From an uncultured Cytophagales bacterium (GTDB lineage: Bacteria; Bacteroidota; Bacteroidia; Cytophagales; 172606-1): DNA of 35,147 nt. Below are positions 25,871-33,619 of this stretch, one piece after another. The stretch lies in assembly GCA_902805615.1 (NCBI GenBank), contig CADCTQ010000355.1, forward strand, positions 1-35,147. The letters are read 5' to 3'. Below the pieces are notes generated by a model that was given only the letters and a program-made list of their open reading frames with translations, searched no databases and was not told the origin of the DNA. A program made the position numbers and the translations under genes. How positions within the stretch are numbered: position 1 is the stretch's first letter; each line of letters begins with the position of its first letter.

Positions 25871-26095
25871 AGTGTTTCTATCCGAAATTAAGAAATAGCC
25901 ACCTTGCTTTTGGGCAATAATTTTTTTTAAGGGAGCGCAAGCCGGGACGGAACCCCTTGTTTGGGTGCAGGAGTGAACTCCTTTTGGGTCAATTCACTCG
26001 TACGTGATTAGCGTTGGATTGGGGGTAGTATGGTCAAATGTAGTACTGGGGAACCGGCTCAGTACCCTTACGGCTGGGGGTAGTCTTCCGACTAG
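25871..26095. other. Intergenic, no gene; a lone copy of a repeat-end motif
   Basis: No coding sequence is supported here. The motif TACGTGATTAGC at 26001-26012 resembles the end of the foldback repeats described at 26096-26404 and 28522-29056. A GGGGGTAGT motif occurs twice (around 26023 and 26079). The stretch may be an eroded outer part of the left repeat. Confidence 0.4.
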
Positions 26096-26404
26096 TATAT
26101 GATTAGCGTATGGGCGTATTTGAGGGGATTTGAGGCGGATGGGGTTAGTGAGGGGATGGTGATCGGTCAATCATTGCGGGAAGTGGAGTTTGTTCTTTTT
26201 GGCATTGCCCCAAAAAGAACCAAAAAAGGCTAGGCCCAATGATGCTTCCCCCCACTGGGCTTACCCGCCCCTCGCCATTGGGCCGGGCCCACGCGCCGCG
26301 ACACCACCGGTGCCGGGGAAACGATGCGGGCACCTAACCAACGGTGCCCGCCCACTGCATATCCACTCACTGCGTATCCACAAGGCAAGGCGCGAAGCAC
26401 ATAC
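26096..26404. repeat. Left copy of foldback repeat (inverted relative to 28522-29056)
   Basis: This stretch matches the reverse complement of 28557-29013 over nearly its whole length. Strongest shared part: TTCTTTTTGGCATTGCCCC through AAAAAGGCTAGGCCCAATG to CCCACGCGCCGCGACACC, about 130 bases with few differences. Outside it, GATTAGCGTATGGGCG (left end) and CACTGCGTATCC with CACATAC (right end) also match. The right copy is longer through expansion of a CA-rich tract. It carries no convincing gene. Together the copies flank the redoxin and sigma-factor genes in opposite orientation. Confidence 0.75.
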
Positions 26405-26439
26405 ATGGTTTTGACCGTGGGCGTACGGCCAATGCTTCC

Positions 26440-26476
26440 TGACGCTCCGCGTTCTCCGTGTTTCCGTGGTGAACCT
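26440..26476. repeat. Fragment of dispersed CTCCGTGTTTCCGTGG-type repeat
   Basis: The stretch GCTCCGCGTTCTCCGTGTTT followed by CCGTGGTGAACC resembles a short intergenic repeat found many times in genomes of Bacteroidota and some other phyla. A relative occurs at 29725-29750 (GTGTCTCCGTGGTAAACCC). No function is known; it marks non-coding spacer. Confidence 0.5.
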
Positions 26477-26525
26477 TTTCAATCATAACCCTGCTTGCGA
26501 GTATCAATACGCGCCACTTGCCGGT

Positions 26526-26762
26526 TCAGACGATCTTGTCCAAAGCGCCAGGGCTGCCATCAACCCGCCTTGCAAAGGACCGGCCGGCCAGGCGTTTGAA
26601 TAGCCTCGCCACGGCGTACGTGACGCTCATGGTCACGCAGAGCGGGCAGATGCCGAACCGGAAGAAGAATAAAAACAGCTTTTTGTACCAGGCTGCCCGG
26701 GCAGGGACGATGGGACAACTGATCCCATCCCCGGTGTTCTCGCTGATTCCCCAGATGTTCAT
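26526..26762 (-). CDS. Small membrane protein with CPLC motif (hypothetical)
   Basis: A 78-residue protein of no family known to me. One hydrophobic stretch (LFLFFFRFGICPLCVTMSVT, about 29-48) holds a CxxC pair, Cys39 and Cys42, at or in the membrane, followed by a basic segment (RLFKRLAGRSFARR). It begins 26 bases after the stop of a redoxin gene that has its own CPVC pair, so the two are probably one transcript and the small protein may pass electrons or disulfides to or from the redoxin. The link is inference; coding is supported by position, strand and length only. Confidence 0.45.
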   Translation of the reverse strand: MNIWGISENTGDGISCPIVPARAAWYKKLFLFFFRFGICPLCVTMSVTYAVARLFKRLAGRSFARRVDGSPGALDKIV

Positions 26763-26788
26763 CGTATTTGGTGTTTAAGCTGGTGGGG

Positions 26789-27427
26789 TTACTGGTTGAG
26801 AAACGCGTTGATCTCGTCGAGCGGCAAGTGATCCCCGATGTAGCGGCCGTAGTGGGCCACGGCTACCTTGCCATGCTCGTCAATGAGGAAGTCCGCCCCA
26901 ATGGTGGTTTTGTGGCCGTCCTGCGCTATTTTCCGCCGGAACAGCTTTTTGCCCCGGCCGGCTTTGCCGATCACCCCGTGAAACACGGAAGCAAACGCCT
27001 TGCGCCCCGACCTTTCGATGGCGTACAGCGCATAGAGGTCCTGGTCCGCATCGGGAATCATCACGAACGGAATGGACTGCCCTTCGGTGTATTGTTTCAT
27101 GGTTTGGGCCGTACTTTCGTAGACGGCGATCACGGTCAGTCCCTGGCGCGCAAAGGCGGCGGCCTGGTCCAGCAGTTCGTGCATCCGCAGGTTGCAGACG
27201 GGGCAGCCGGCGTTGCGGAAAAAAGTCAGGAGCACCTTTTTGCCTTTGTAATCCGACAGGTTCACTTCTTTGCCGTTTACATCTCTTGTAGTGAAAGCCG
27301 GTGCGGCTTGCGGAGGAGTCACGCGTACCGGGCCTTTTTTGGGGGGCGTTGCCAACGCTTGCAGGCTTACCAAAGCGGCCATCAACAGCAGGCTTGGCGT
27401 AATGAACGGGTTACCAATTGTCATCAT
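26789..27427 (-). CDS. Exported peroxiredoxin-like (AhpC/TSA) redoxin
   Basis: I start at ATG 27427, which opens a signal peptide (MMTIGNPF, then LLLMAALVSLQALA); 14 more residues are possible upstream but would spoil it. The 212-residue product has a thioredoxin fold of the AhpC/TSA type: APAFTTRDVNGKEVNLSDY, then LLTFFRNAGCPVCNLRMHEL with Cys75 and Cys78, VIAVYES and GADFLIDEHGKVAVAHYG. The first Cys is the likely peroxidatic one; this group (PRX-like-2 type) is not well studied. Site of action: periplasm, or anchored to the membrane if the signal is not cut. It is followed by the small CPLC protein gene. Confidence 0.85.
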   Translation of the reverse strand: MMTIGNPFITPSLLLMAALVSLQALATPPKKGPVRVTPPQAAPAFTTRDVNGKEVNLSDYKGKKVLLTFFRNAGCPVCNLRMHELLDQAAAFARQGLTVIAVYESTAQTMKQYTEGQSIPFVMIPDADQDLYALYAIERSGRKAFASVFHGVIGKAGRGKKLFRRKIAQDGHKTTIGADFLIDEHGKVAVAHYGRYIGDHLPLDEINAFLNQ

Positions 27428-27631
27428 TTTTTGAAGTTGTTTACACTTAATTCCAACCCCTGCCGGCAATCACCCATTGCCCGAAAACTTTTGGGTCGGC
27501 AACCGCACGGGTAGTCTTTATCAAGCGCAGGATAGCGCAAACGACCAGGATGGGCGGGAATGGAAGCCGGCCCGGTAGCCGCGACTGGTGATACCTCATT
27601 CACGGACCGGGGGGGCAGCGCCGGCGTAAAA

Positions 27632-27657
27632 CAAAAAAAGGAAGCAACCGCTTCCTG
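27632..27657 (-). terminator. Rho-independent terminator after sigma-factor gene
   Basis: On the minus strand a stem GGAAGC/GCTTCC with a four-base loop is followed at once by seven T residues. It lies about 100 bases beyond the stop of the sigma-factor gene (27760) and ahead of the redoxin gene, so the two are probably separate transcription units. Confidence 0.7.
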
Positions 27658-27759
27658 CAAGTGACGCCAAGGCGTCAGCTCAGTACAATCTACCCACCTG
27701 TCATCCCCTGTAATTCCAAGCCGGGAATTGCTGTACGTGATCTCCGATTCATTTCAACA

Positions 27760-28341
27760 TCAGGGTGCCTTTTCGCTTTTTGCCTCTCTGCGGGCCTGCT
27801 CCAGGCATTTATACTTCTGGTTCTGGGCATTGTGCACGGAGGTATACCCGTTTTCCCGGGTGATGGTATGAATGTCTTTGCGAAGGAAGAAAATTGCCTT
27901 CAGCAGCGCCTGGCACTTGAGGGTGATGCGGGACAAAAAGCCCACCACCTTTTCGGCGGGCGTAGGCTCCTCATGCACCTCGCAGCCCATCTCCCCGGCA
28001 GCAGCCAAGCCCTGTGCTGAGTCGTGCGCAAGCACCTCACCCGAACGGCTATGCATTTGCCGGGCCTGGCGCAGCCTTTTGAGCCACAGGTTGCTGCTGA
28101 TGGAGAAAAGGTAGGTTTTCAGCGACGAGGTCAGCTCAAAATCTTCCGTGGGTACTTTGTTGAGCAACACCAGGATGGTTTCCTGGAAGATGTCCCTGGC
28201 ATCGTCGCGGTTTCCGCTGTTTTTGAGAATGAAGCTTTCCACCACCGGAAAATAGAACTTGTAGAGAATCTCGTACGCCTGGTTGTCTTTGTTTCGTAAG
28301 CCCGCCAGTGTCTTGCGGTCATTGGGAAGGGGTGCGGCCAT
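27760..28341 (-). CDS. ECF-type RNA polymerase sigma factor
   Basis: A 193-residue cytoplasmic protein. Region 2 occupies about residues 15-90 (YEILYKFYFPVVESFIL, then NRDDARDIFQETILVLL and TYLFSISSNLWLKRLR), the core-binding and -10 recognition part. After a longer-than-usual linker, the C-terminal part (LSRITLKCQALLKAIFF, TITRENGYTSVHNAQNQKYK) fits the helix-turn-helix of region 4. No anti-sigma gene lies next to it, unlike the SusCD-linked sigma factors of Bacteroidota. Target genes are unknown; the redoxin gene downstream on the same strand is one candidate. Confidence 0.85.
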   Translation of the reverse strand: MAAPLPNDRKTLAGLRNKDNQAYEILYKFYFPVVESFILKNSGNRDDARDIFQETILVLLNKVPTEDFELTSSLKTYLFSISSNLWLKRLRQARQMHSRSGEVLAHDSAQGLAAAGEMGCEVHEEPTPAEKVVGFLSRITLKCQALLKAIFFLRKDIHTITRENGYTSVHNAQNQKYKCLEQARREAKSEKAP

Positions 28342-28521
28342 GGAGAAGCAGGATTAAACGTTGGGAGTTGTGATGATGCGGCCGTCCGGGTGCATGATGC
28401 AGCAAGTGATTACGCACATCATCGGGGCCGGTACCGCCTGAAAGATATGCTTTAATTCCACCGGCGGCAGTTTATCACCCGCAAAGCAAAACTTTTTTTA
28501 CGGATTCAGGGCTTTCTCAGA

Positions 28522-29056
28522 AGTGGTCAGTGTCGCTGCTGCCGTGGTCAGTGTCGTATGTGATTAGCACCTTCCCTTGCGGATACGCAGTGCGTAGCCA
28601 GGCAGTGCGTAGCCAGGCAGTGAGCAGGCGCTGTCAGTGAGACACCGTTGATTACGAGCCCGTATCGTTGTTTCGGCACCGATGGTGTCGCGGCGCGTGG
28701 GCCCGGCCCAATGGCGAGGGGCGGGTTGGTCAGCGGGGGGAAGCATCATTGGGCCTAGCCTTTTTTGGTTCTTTTTGGGGCAATGCCAAAAAGAACAAAG
28801 CCCACTTACGCAGCATCAACCATTCACCATCCCATCTCCACCCATCCTGTTACCACCCCTCACAACCGACCCATCACCAACCCACCCCTCACAACTCACT
28901 CATCACCAACCCATTAGAAACCATCCTGTTACCACCCAGCACATTACCACCCATCACAACCAACCCCTCATCACCCCTAAGCCCCTCAAACACGCCCATA
29001 CGCTAATCACATACCTCACTGGGACACTGACCACGGCAGCAGCGACACTGACCACT
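28522..29056. repeat. Foldback (MITE-like) element with 47-bp terminal inverted repeats
   Basis: The left end 28522-28568 (AGTGGTCAGTGTCGCTGCTG... to GTGATTAGC) recurs inverted at 29002-29056, with a nine-base insertion in the right copy. Each end holds GTGGTCAGTGTC twice. The interior contains the segment shared with 26096-26404 (28560-28800) and a CA-rich, G-poor tract of degenerate CCATCACAACC-like units (28805-28995) in which CCATCCTGTTACCACCC occurs twice. No transposase gene is present, so movement, if any, needed one from elsewhere. No coding sequence is supported within it. Confidence 0.7.
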
Positions 29057-29104
29057 GCCCGCAACCACGCTGACCACGGTGCCACGTTTAAAGATCCTCA
29101 CGCC

Positions 29105-29127
29105 GCCGTCAGTGTCTCACTGACGGC
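29105..29127 (-). terminator. Perfect hairpin downstream of the truncated oxidoreductase
   Basis: Arms GCCGTCAGTG and CACTGACGGC (10 of 10) around a three-base loop. It lies 35 bases beyond the stop of the broken oxidoreductase gene on the minus strand. No T-run follows, so it is a weak terminator candidate; the sequence also resembles the GTCAGTGTC units of the neighbouring foldback element and may belong to that repeat family. Confidence 0.4.
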
Positions 29128-29161
29128 TTCCCGGCATTGCAATCAATATGACCGGACAAAC

Positions 29162-29606
29162 TCAAACGGTCACGACCACATTCCCCCTTTTTCGTCCGGT
29201 CTCAACGTACGCGTGGGCCTCGCTGATCTGTTCCAAAGTGAAAGACCGGTCAACCACCGTTTTCAGGCGCCCCGCTTCCAACAGTTTTCCGAGAAAAAAC
29301 AAACCTTCCGTTTTATCTAACGACATCCCCGTAACCACTTTCTTCCGACCAAACCACGCCGTCCAAACACTTTGGAACAGCCTTGTCAACGTAACTACAG
29401 TGACCAGGTATTGTCCCCCGGCCGCAAGCACCTTTCGGCATTTACGGAAAGAACTTTTACTCACCGTGTCAAAGATGATGTCATAGGACGCATCCAGTTG
29501 GGTGAAGTCTTGTTGCGTGTAGTCTACCACCTGATCGGCTCCCAACGATTTAACCAATGCTACATTCCTCGTGCTGCACACGCCCGTGACGTGGGCTCCG
29601 TAGAAT
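29162..29606 (-). pseudogene. Truncated zinc-type alcohol dehydrogenase/quinone oxidoreductase (C-terminal half)
   Basis: The last 148 residues fit the MDR superfamily: GAHVTGVCSTRNVALVKSLG is the second half of the NADPH-binding Rossmann fold, followed by ADQVVDYTQQDF, YDIIFDTVSKSSF, LAAGGQYLVTV and the usual ending EAHAYVETGRKRGNVVVTV. The N-terminal catalytic domain and the GxGxxG dinucleotide motif are missing: upstream of about 29606 the frame runs into dispersed repeat sequence. It can hardly be a working enzyme. The break coincides with CAAAGACCGCAAGGCG-type repeat sequence, which suggests loss by recombination between repeats. Confidence 0.7.
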
Positions 29607-29780
29607 GACGCAAAGACCGCAAGGCGTAGGCGTATTTCTTTGCGCCCTTTTCGCTGCTGAAGCGCCTTTGCGTGAAACCCTTTGCTCCAAAAAGACGCGA
29701 TCAATCGCGTCTCTACGCCAGACCATGCGTGTCTCCGTGGTAAACCCTTTTTCCCAATACTACCTTCATGGTCAATGCAT
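29607..29780. repeat. Dispersed repeat debris with palindrome 29693-29712
   Basis: No gene. The segment holds pieces of common Bacteroidota spacer repeats: GCGCCTTTGCGTGAAACCC, the palindrome AGACGCGAT-CA-ATCGCGTCT (29693-29712, perfect arms) and GTGTCTCCGTGGTAAACCC. These surround the 5' break of the oxidoreductase and the 3' end of the DUF418 gene. Confidence 0.55.
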
Positions 29781-31037
29781 CTACCGGTTAAAATCCGGGG
29801 TCTCCCGGCTTCCCTCCTTTTTCCCGCCAAGCCCGCCGTACGCCAGCCGCCGCCAGAGCCACTCCACGGGTCCCTGGGCGTGGCGCCGCAACCACCAGTG
29901 GCTGAAAACCACTTGCCCGGCGAAAATCAGCCCGCCCAGCAGCAGCAACGCGGCCGGCCCCACCTCCCCCATCAGGTGCGGGCCGGGCAGGTACCCGTAG
30001 AACAGCCACAGGCCCACGACCGTTTGCAGGAGATAGTTGGTCAGCGCCATTTTGCCGACCGGGACAAACGTTTGCAGCCAGGAAAAGCCGCTCCGCCCCC
30101 GGCAGACCCGCACGAAAGCACTCAGGTAAAAAAGGCTGTGCAGGATCATGCCCCCGGCCACGGCAAAAGGCAGCCACGCCAGCCAGAGGCTGTCCAGGTG
30201 CAGGTGCCCCGCCTTGACGGCCCAGTAAGCCACACTGGCGGGCAGCCCGCCCAGCAGGCCCCACCGGAACCACCCGTCGAGCAGCCCCTGGTGGGTTTCG
30301 GGCCGGCTGAACAGTTCCTTGCGTCCCAACCAGAAGCCCAGCATTACTTTGCCCATGGTGGAGGCAATGGTCAGCGGGGCCCCCTCCCAAAAGTTGCGCA
30401 CCTCGTCCAGTTGCCAGTTGGCGGCCAGCACCTGCCCGTAGCTCCCATCCCGGAAGGCCGCCAGGATGCCCGCCAGGGACAGGTCACCGGCCGAGGGCGG
30501 GTGGTACAGCACCGCTTCGTTGAGGATGAACAGGACCGGCGCCAGGAAGACGGCCAGCACCAGGCCGCCTAGCAGCAGCCGGTTGCCGGGCCAGCGGGCG
30601 ACCAGCAGCAGGGCCAGCCCGGCCAGGGCGTAAAAGCGGAGGATGTCGCCAAACCACAGCAGGTACGCGTGCAGGCCGGCCAGGGCAAGCAACAGCAGCA
30701 TGCGCCGGGCAAAGTAACGCCGGAAGGGTACGCCCCGGGCGGTTGCCCGTTGCAGTTGCAGGGCGAAGCCTACGCCGAAAAGCATCGAGAAGAGGGTGCT
30801 GAACTTGGAATCAATCAGCACGTGCAGCAGCGGGTCCACCAGCCGGTCGAGGGGGTAAGAAGGCAGGGCCAGCCGGGCCGCGGGGGCAAGGTAGGCGTAG
30901 CCGGAAAAGCTCCACAGGTTGGCGGTGATGATGCCCAGCAGGGCCAGGCCCCGCAGGGCGTCCAGCAGGGGAATCCGCTCGTGGGCCGGTACCGGCGCGA
31001 AAGAACGGGCGGGGGTTTTTGGTACGGAGGTAAACAT
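29781..31037 (-). CDS. DUF418-domain membrane protein (YeiB-like)
   Basis: A 418-residue inner-membrane protein with about ten hydrophobic segments. The N-terminal RIPLLDALRGLALLGIITAN is the hallmark of the DUF418/heparan-alpha-glucosaminide acetyltransferase-like group, and FSMLFGVGFALQL follows in the expected place. The DUF418 part lies in the C-terminal third (VGKMALTNYLLQTVVG, then SHWWLRRHAQGPVEWLWRRL). The biochemical function is not established; a transport or acyl-transfer role is suspected for the family. It is divergent from an AraC-type regulator gene 209 bases away, which may control it. The C-terminus after WLWRRLAYGG is a short charged tail running into repeat debris. Confidence 0.88.
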   Translation of the reverse strand: MFTSVPKTPARSFAPVPAHERIPLLDALRGLALLGIITANLWSFSGYAYLAPAARLALPSYPLDRLVDPLLHVLIDSKFSTLFSMLFGVGFALQLQRATARGVPFRRYFARRMLLLLALAGLHAYLLWFGDILRFYALAGLALLLVARWPGNRLLLGGLVLAVFLAPVLFILNEAVLYHPPSAGDLSLAGILAAFRDGSYGQVLAANWQLDEVRNFWEGAPLTIASTMGKVMLGFWLGRKELFSRPETHQGLLDGWFRWGLLGGLPASVAYWAVKAGHLHLDSLWLAWLPFAVAGGMILHSLFYLSAFVRVCRGRSGFSWLQTFVPVGKMALTNYLLQTVVGLWLFYGYLPGPHLMGEVGPAALLLLGGLIFAGQVVFSHWWLRRHAQGPVEWLWRRLAYGGLGGKKEGSRETPDFNR

Positions 31038-31246
31038 AGCGACGGGGGATGCCGGGAGAAAAAGGGCCTTGCGCTGTTACCCTTCCGGCAGCCCCAAGGT
31101 GCCCGATCCGGCCCGTGGAAGCGTCCGAACCGACGGGAAAGACGTCCGGCTGGGCTTAGACGGACCTTCCGCGCGGGGTAAAACGGGGCGCCGGCTTGAC
31201 CATCTGCCCGGAATGGGAGTATTTTTAGGCGTAACGTGTACCCCTG

Positions 31247-32395
31247 ATGCGCCTGACCATTCCCTTTTACCTGCTCTGCGTCGTGATTGCCGCGGTGAAC
31301 CTGCTGCTGACGGCCGTTCTCCTGTTCACCTTGCGCAAGGCGCGCAACCGGCGGGCCAACCGGGTACTGGGGATACTGCTGCTGCTGCTGGGGGCCAGTT
31401 TTTTCAGCGACGTGCTGGCGGAGAATGGGTTCTTTGACCGCTACCCGCACCTGTTTGAGTACGACGCCCTGCTGAGCCTTTCCCTGGGGCCGTTGCTCTA
31501 TTTTTACATCCGCCACCAGACCCGCCCCGGCATCCGCCCGCAACCCGCCGACCTGCTCCACCTGGTGCCCATCGGGTTGTACGTGTGGCTGCTGCGTGAT
31601 TTTGCCTTCAGCCCGGCGGCGGCCAAACGCGAAATGATCCACGCCTACACCATTCCCCACTTCCTGGCCGCGCAATACCTCAAGAAAGTGCAGTTGCTGC
31701 TCTACGGCGTGGTGTGCTACGGGCTCCTGGTCCGGCACCGGCGGGTGACCCGCGAACTGCTCTCCACGCTGGAATACCGGCAACTGCAATGGTTGCAACA
31801 CTTGCTGCTGGGGGCAGCCGTGCTTTTCGGGGTATGGGTCGTCAGCGGCGAAGTGCGCTGGACCCAACCGGGCCTTGGCCTGACGCTGCTGGGGTTCAGC
31901 TACTGGGTTGCCTGCCAGGCCGTGCAGCAGGAGTCGAGCTTTGCCACCGTGGCTACCGAAACGGTCCTGCCCATCCTTGACGAAGAACCGGCCGTGCGGT
32001 ACCGCAACGCTACGCTCCCGGCGGCGTACCTGCGCGAAGTCATGGCCAAGATCGAAACGCACATGCGGGAGCAGAAGCCGTACCTGGACGGAGAACTGAC
32101 CCTGACCGCCCTGGCCGGGCAACTGGCGATCAACCCCAACCAGTTGTCGCAGGTGCTCAACGAGGGGTTCGGCGAGAACTTTTACCGGTTCGTGAACCGC
32201 TACCGGGTGGAGGAGAGCAAGCGCCTGCTGCTGGACCCGGCTTTTGCGCACTACAACATCCTGGGCATTGCCTACGAGGCGGGTTTCAGCACCAAATCCA
32301 CGTTCAACAAGACGTTCAAAGAACTCACCGGCCTCTCCCCTTCTACGTTCCTGAAGCAGCATCACCCGGGCAAACCGCGCGACGGAGATTCGTGA
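31247..32395 (+). CDS. Membrane-embedded AraC-family transcriptional regulator
   Basis: A 382-residue protein with an N-terminal block of about seven hydrophobic segments (residues 5-225: IPFYLLCVVIAAVNLLLTAV, GPLLYFYI and others) and a C-terminal AraC-type double helix-turn-helix (about 262-372: LTLTALAGQLAINPNQLSQV, FYRFVNRYRVEESKRLLL, ILGIAYEAGFSTKSTFNKTF and LTGLSPSTF). Such regulators, common in Bacteroidota, sense a signal in the membrane and bind DNA from there. It is divergent from the DUF418 gene. The start at ATG 31247 puts a hydrophobic segment right at the N-terminus. Confidence 0.9.
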   Translation: MRLTIPFYLLCVVIAAVNLLLTAVLLFTLRKARNRRANRVLGILLLLLGASFFSDVLAENGFFDRYPHLFEYDALLSLSLGPLLYFYIRHQTRPGIRPQPADLLHLVPIGLYVWLLRDFAFSPAAAKREMIHAYTIPHFLAAQYLKKVQLLLYGVVCYGLLVRHRRVTRELLSTLEYRQLQWLQHLLLGAAVLFGVWVVSGEVRWTQPGLGLTLLGFSYWVACQAVQQESSFATVATETVLPILDEEPAVRYRNATLPAAYLREVMAKIETHMREQKPYLDGELTLTALAGQLAINPNQLSQVLNEGFGENFYRFVNRYRVEESKRLLLDPAFAHYNILGIAYEAGFSTKSTFNKTFKELTGLSPSTFLKQHHPGKPRDGDS

Positions 32396-32544
32396 CGGAG
32401 GGTATTGAAGAAATGCATGGTTGAACCAGCGGGGTGCCCTCGTTGCACCCGTCACCGGGTAGGTACCCATTCGTTTTCGGATGCTCAATACCCGGCCCGC
32501 ACGGCTGCGGACCGGGTAAGGGGGGACAGGCTACATCCGGAGCA

Positions 32545-33447
32545 TCAGGAGAAGGCGGCGGCGTACTGTTTAACCCATTCCTGCATGGGCGTCATCGCAA
32601 CGGGCAGGGCTTCGAGCACCGGCCGCATGTCGGCGGTAAACGCGGGGCGCTGCTCGGGGTGGTCCCACATCTTCTGGTAGCCCCCGGCCACTTCGGCGGC
32701 CACCGGGGCCGGCATGAACCCGCTCAGGATCGCTTCGAACTCTACCGGCGGCAGGGGCCGGTAGGAGATGCTGCGGCCCAGCGCCCGGGCAAACTGCCCG
32801 GCCAGTTGGTTGCCGTCCAGTTGCTCGATGCCGCTGATGTGGAAGGTAGACCCGGCCAGGTGGGGCCGCTCCAGGGCGGCTACCGTCAGGGAAGCCAGGT
32901 CCTGGCACGGCAGCCAGCTCAGCGACATGTCCGCCGGCGTGGGGTACGTTACCTGGTTGAGGCGGGCCACGGCCGGGGCGTTCCAGGGGCCCAGCAGGTT
33001 CTCGGCGTACACGGTGGGAACGAGGGTGATGTGGGGCACGCCGCTGCGCTCCAGGTATTCCACCAGGTGCAGCCGCAGGTCGTAACTGGGGTTGCCGGTG
33101 GGCACGGGCGGAATGGGGCCACTCGTGTTCCACACGATGAGTTTGACCCCGGCCGCCGCCGCGGCATTGACCGCGTTCTCCCCCAGGGCCACCGGCGCAC
33201 TCGCGCCGAAGGGCACCAGCAGCGAAACCGCGTCCATGCCGGCACTGGCCCGCAATACTTGCCCGTAATCGGCCATCTCGCCTTCCACCACCTGCGCCCC
33301 CAGCCCGGCCAGGCGGGCGGCTTTTTCGCGGTCACGGGTAAAGACGAAGGGCAGGTGGCCGCTTTCGAGCAGCTTTTCCACCACGGGGCCCGACTGCGTG
33401 CCGGTTGCTCCGTACACGAGCACTTTGAGTTGTTTCTGGTTATTCAT
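32545..33447 (-). CDS. NmrA-like NAD(P)-binding oxidoreductase
   Basis: I start at ATG 33447 (MNNQKQLKVLVYG), giving 300 residues; 15 more are possible upstream but add nothing recognisable. The atypical short-chain dehydrogenase fold shows the nucleotide motif GATGTQSG and VFTRDREKAARL after strand 2, whose basic residues favour NADP. VKLIVWNTSG and PYDLRLHLVEYLERSG-like segments (about 140-175) fit the NmrA group, which includes the NADPH quinone reductase QorB (YtfG) of E. coli. The divergent HxlR-type regulator gene 172 bases away reproduces the ytfG-ytfH arrangement, which supports a role in quinone or electrophile detoxification (inference). Confidence 0.85.
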   Translation of the reverse strand: MNNQKQLKVLVYGATGTQSGPVVEKLLESGHLPFVFTRDREKAARLAGLGAQVVEGEMADYGQVLRASAGMDAVSLLVPFGASAPVALGENAVNAAAAAGVKLIVWNTSGPIPPVPTGNPSYDLRLHLVEYLERSGVPHITLVPTVYAENLLGPWNAPAVARLNQVTYPTPADMSLSWLPCQDLASLTVAALERPHLAGSTFHISGIEQLDGNQLAGQFARALGRSISYRPLPPVEFEAILSGFMPAPVAAEVAGGYQKMWDHPEQRPAFTADMRPVLEALPVAMTPMQEWVKQYAAAFS

Positions 33448-33522
33448 GGTACAAAAAGAAGAGCGTGACGATTGGGTTGAATCACTCCCCAAAAATGCGC
33501 ATATTTGCTATCCAAAAAGTAG

Positions 33523-33560
33523 CCGTATCCTTTTGGATAGCGCTATCCAAAAGGATACGG
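33523..33560. promoter_or_regulatory. 38-bp perfect palindrome, likely HxlR operator
   Basis: Both halves read CCGTATCCTTTTGGATAGC from their own 5' end, with no central gap and no mismatch. It lies in the 172-base spacer between the divergent NmrA and HxlR genes. A further partial unit, GCTATCCAAAAAG, lies just before it at 33507-33519. The position and symmetry suggest binding by the HxlR protein and control of both genes; the lack of a T-run speaks against a terminator. Confidence 0.75.
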
Positions 33561-33619
33561 CCTCCCCGGCACGCTTTGCCGGCCGTTGATGACCCGTACC
33601 CATCTTCTCCCCGATCTTT

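Noticed and set aside
28805..28995. CRISPR-like array in the CA-rich repeat tract
   Set aside because: Units are degenerate, irregularly spaced and without unique spacers or cas genes; better explained as slippage repeats.
30815..32488. A 557-codon minus-strand open frame across the AraC regulator gene
   Set aside because: It is antisense to a clear AraC-type protein and to the start of the DUF418 gene; its Gln/Val/His-rich translation has no recognisable domain.
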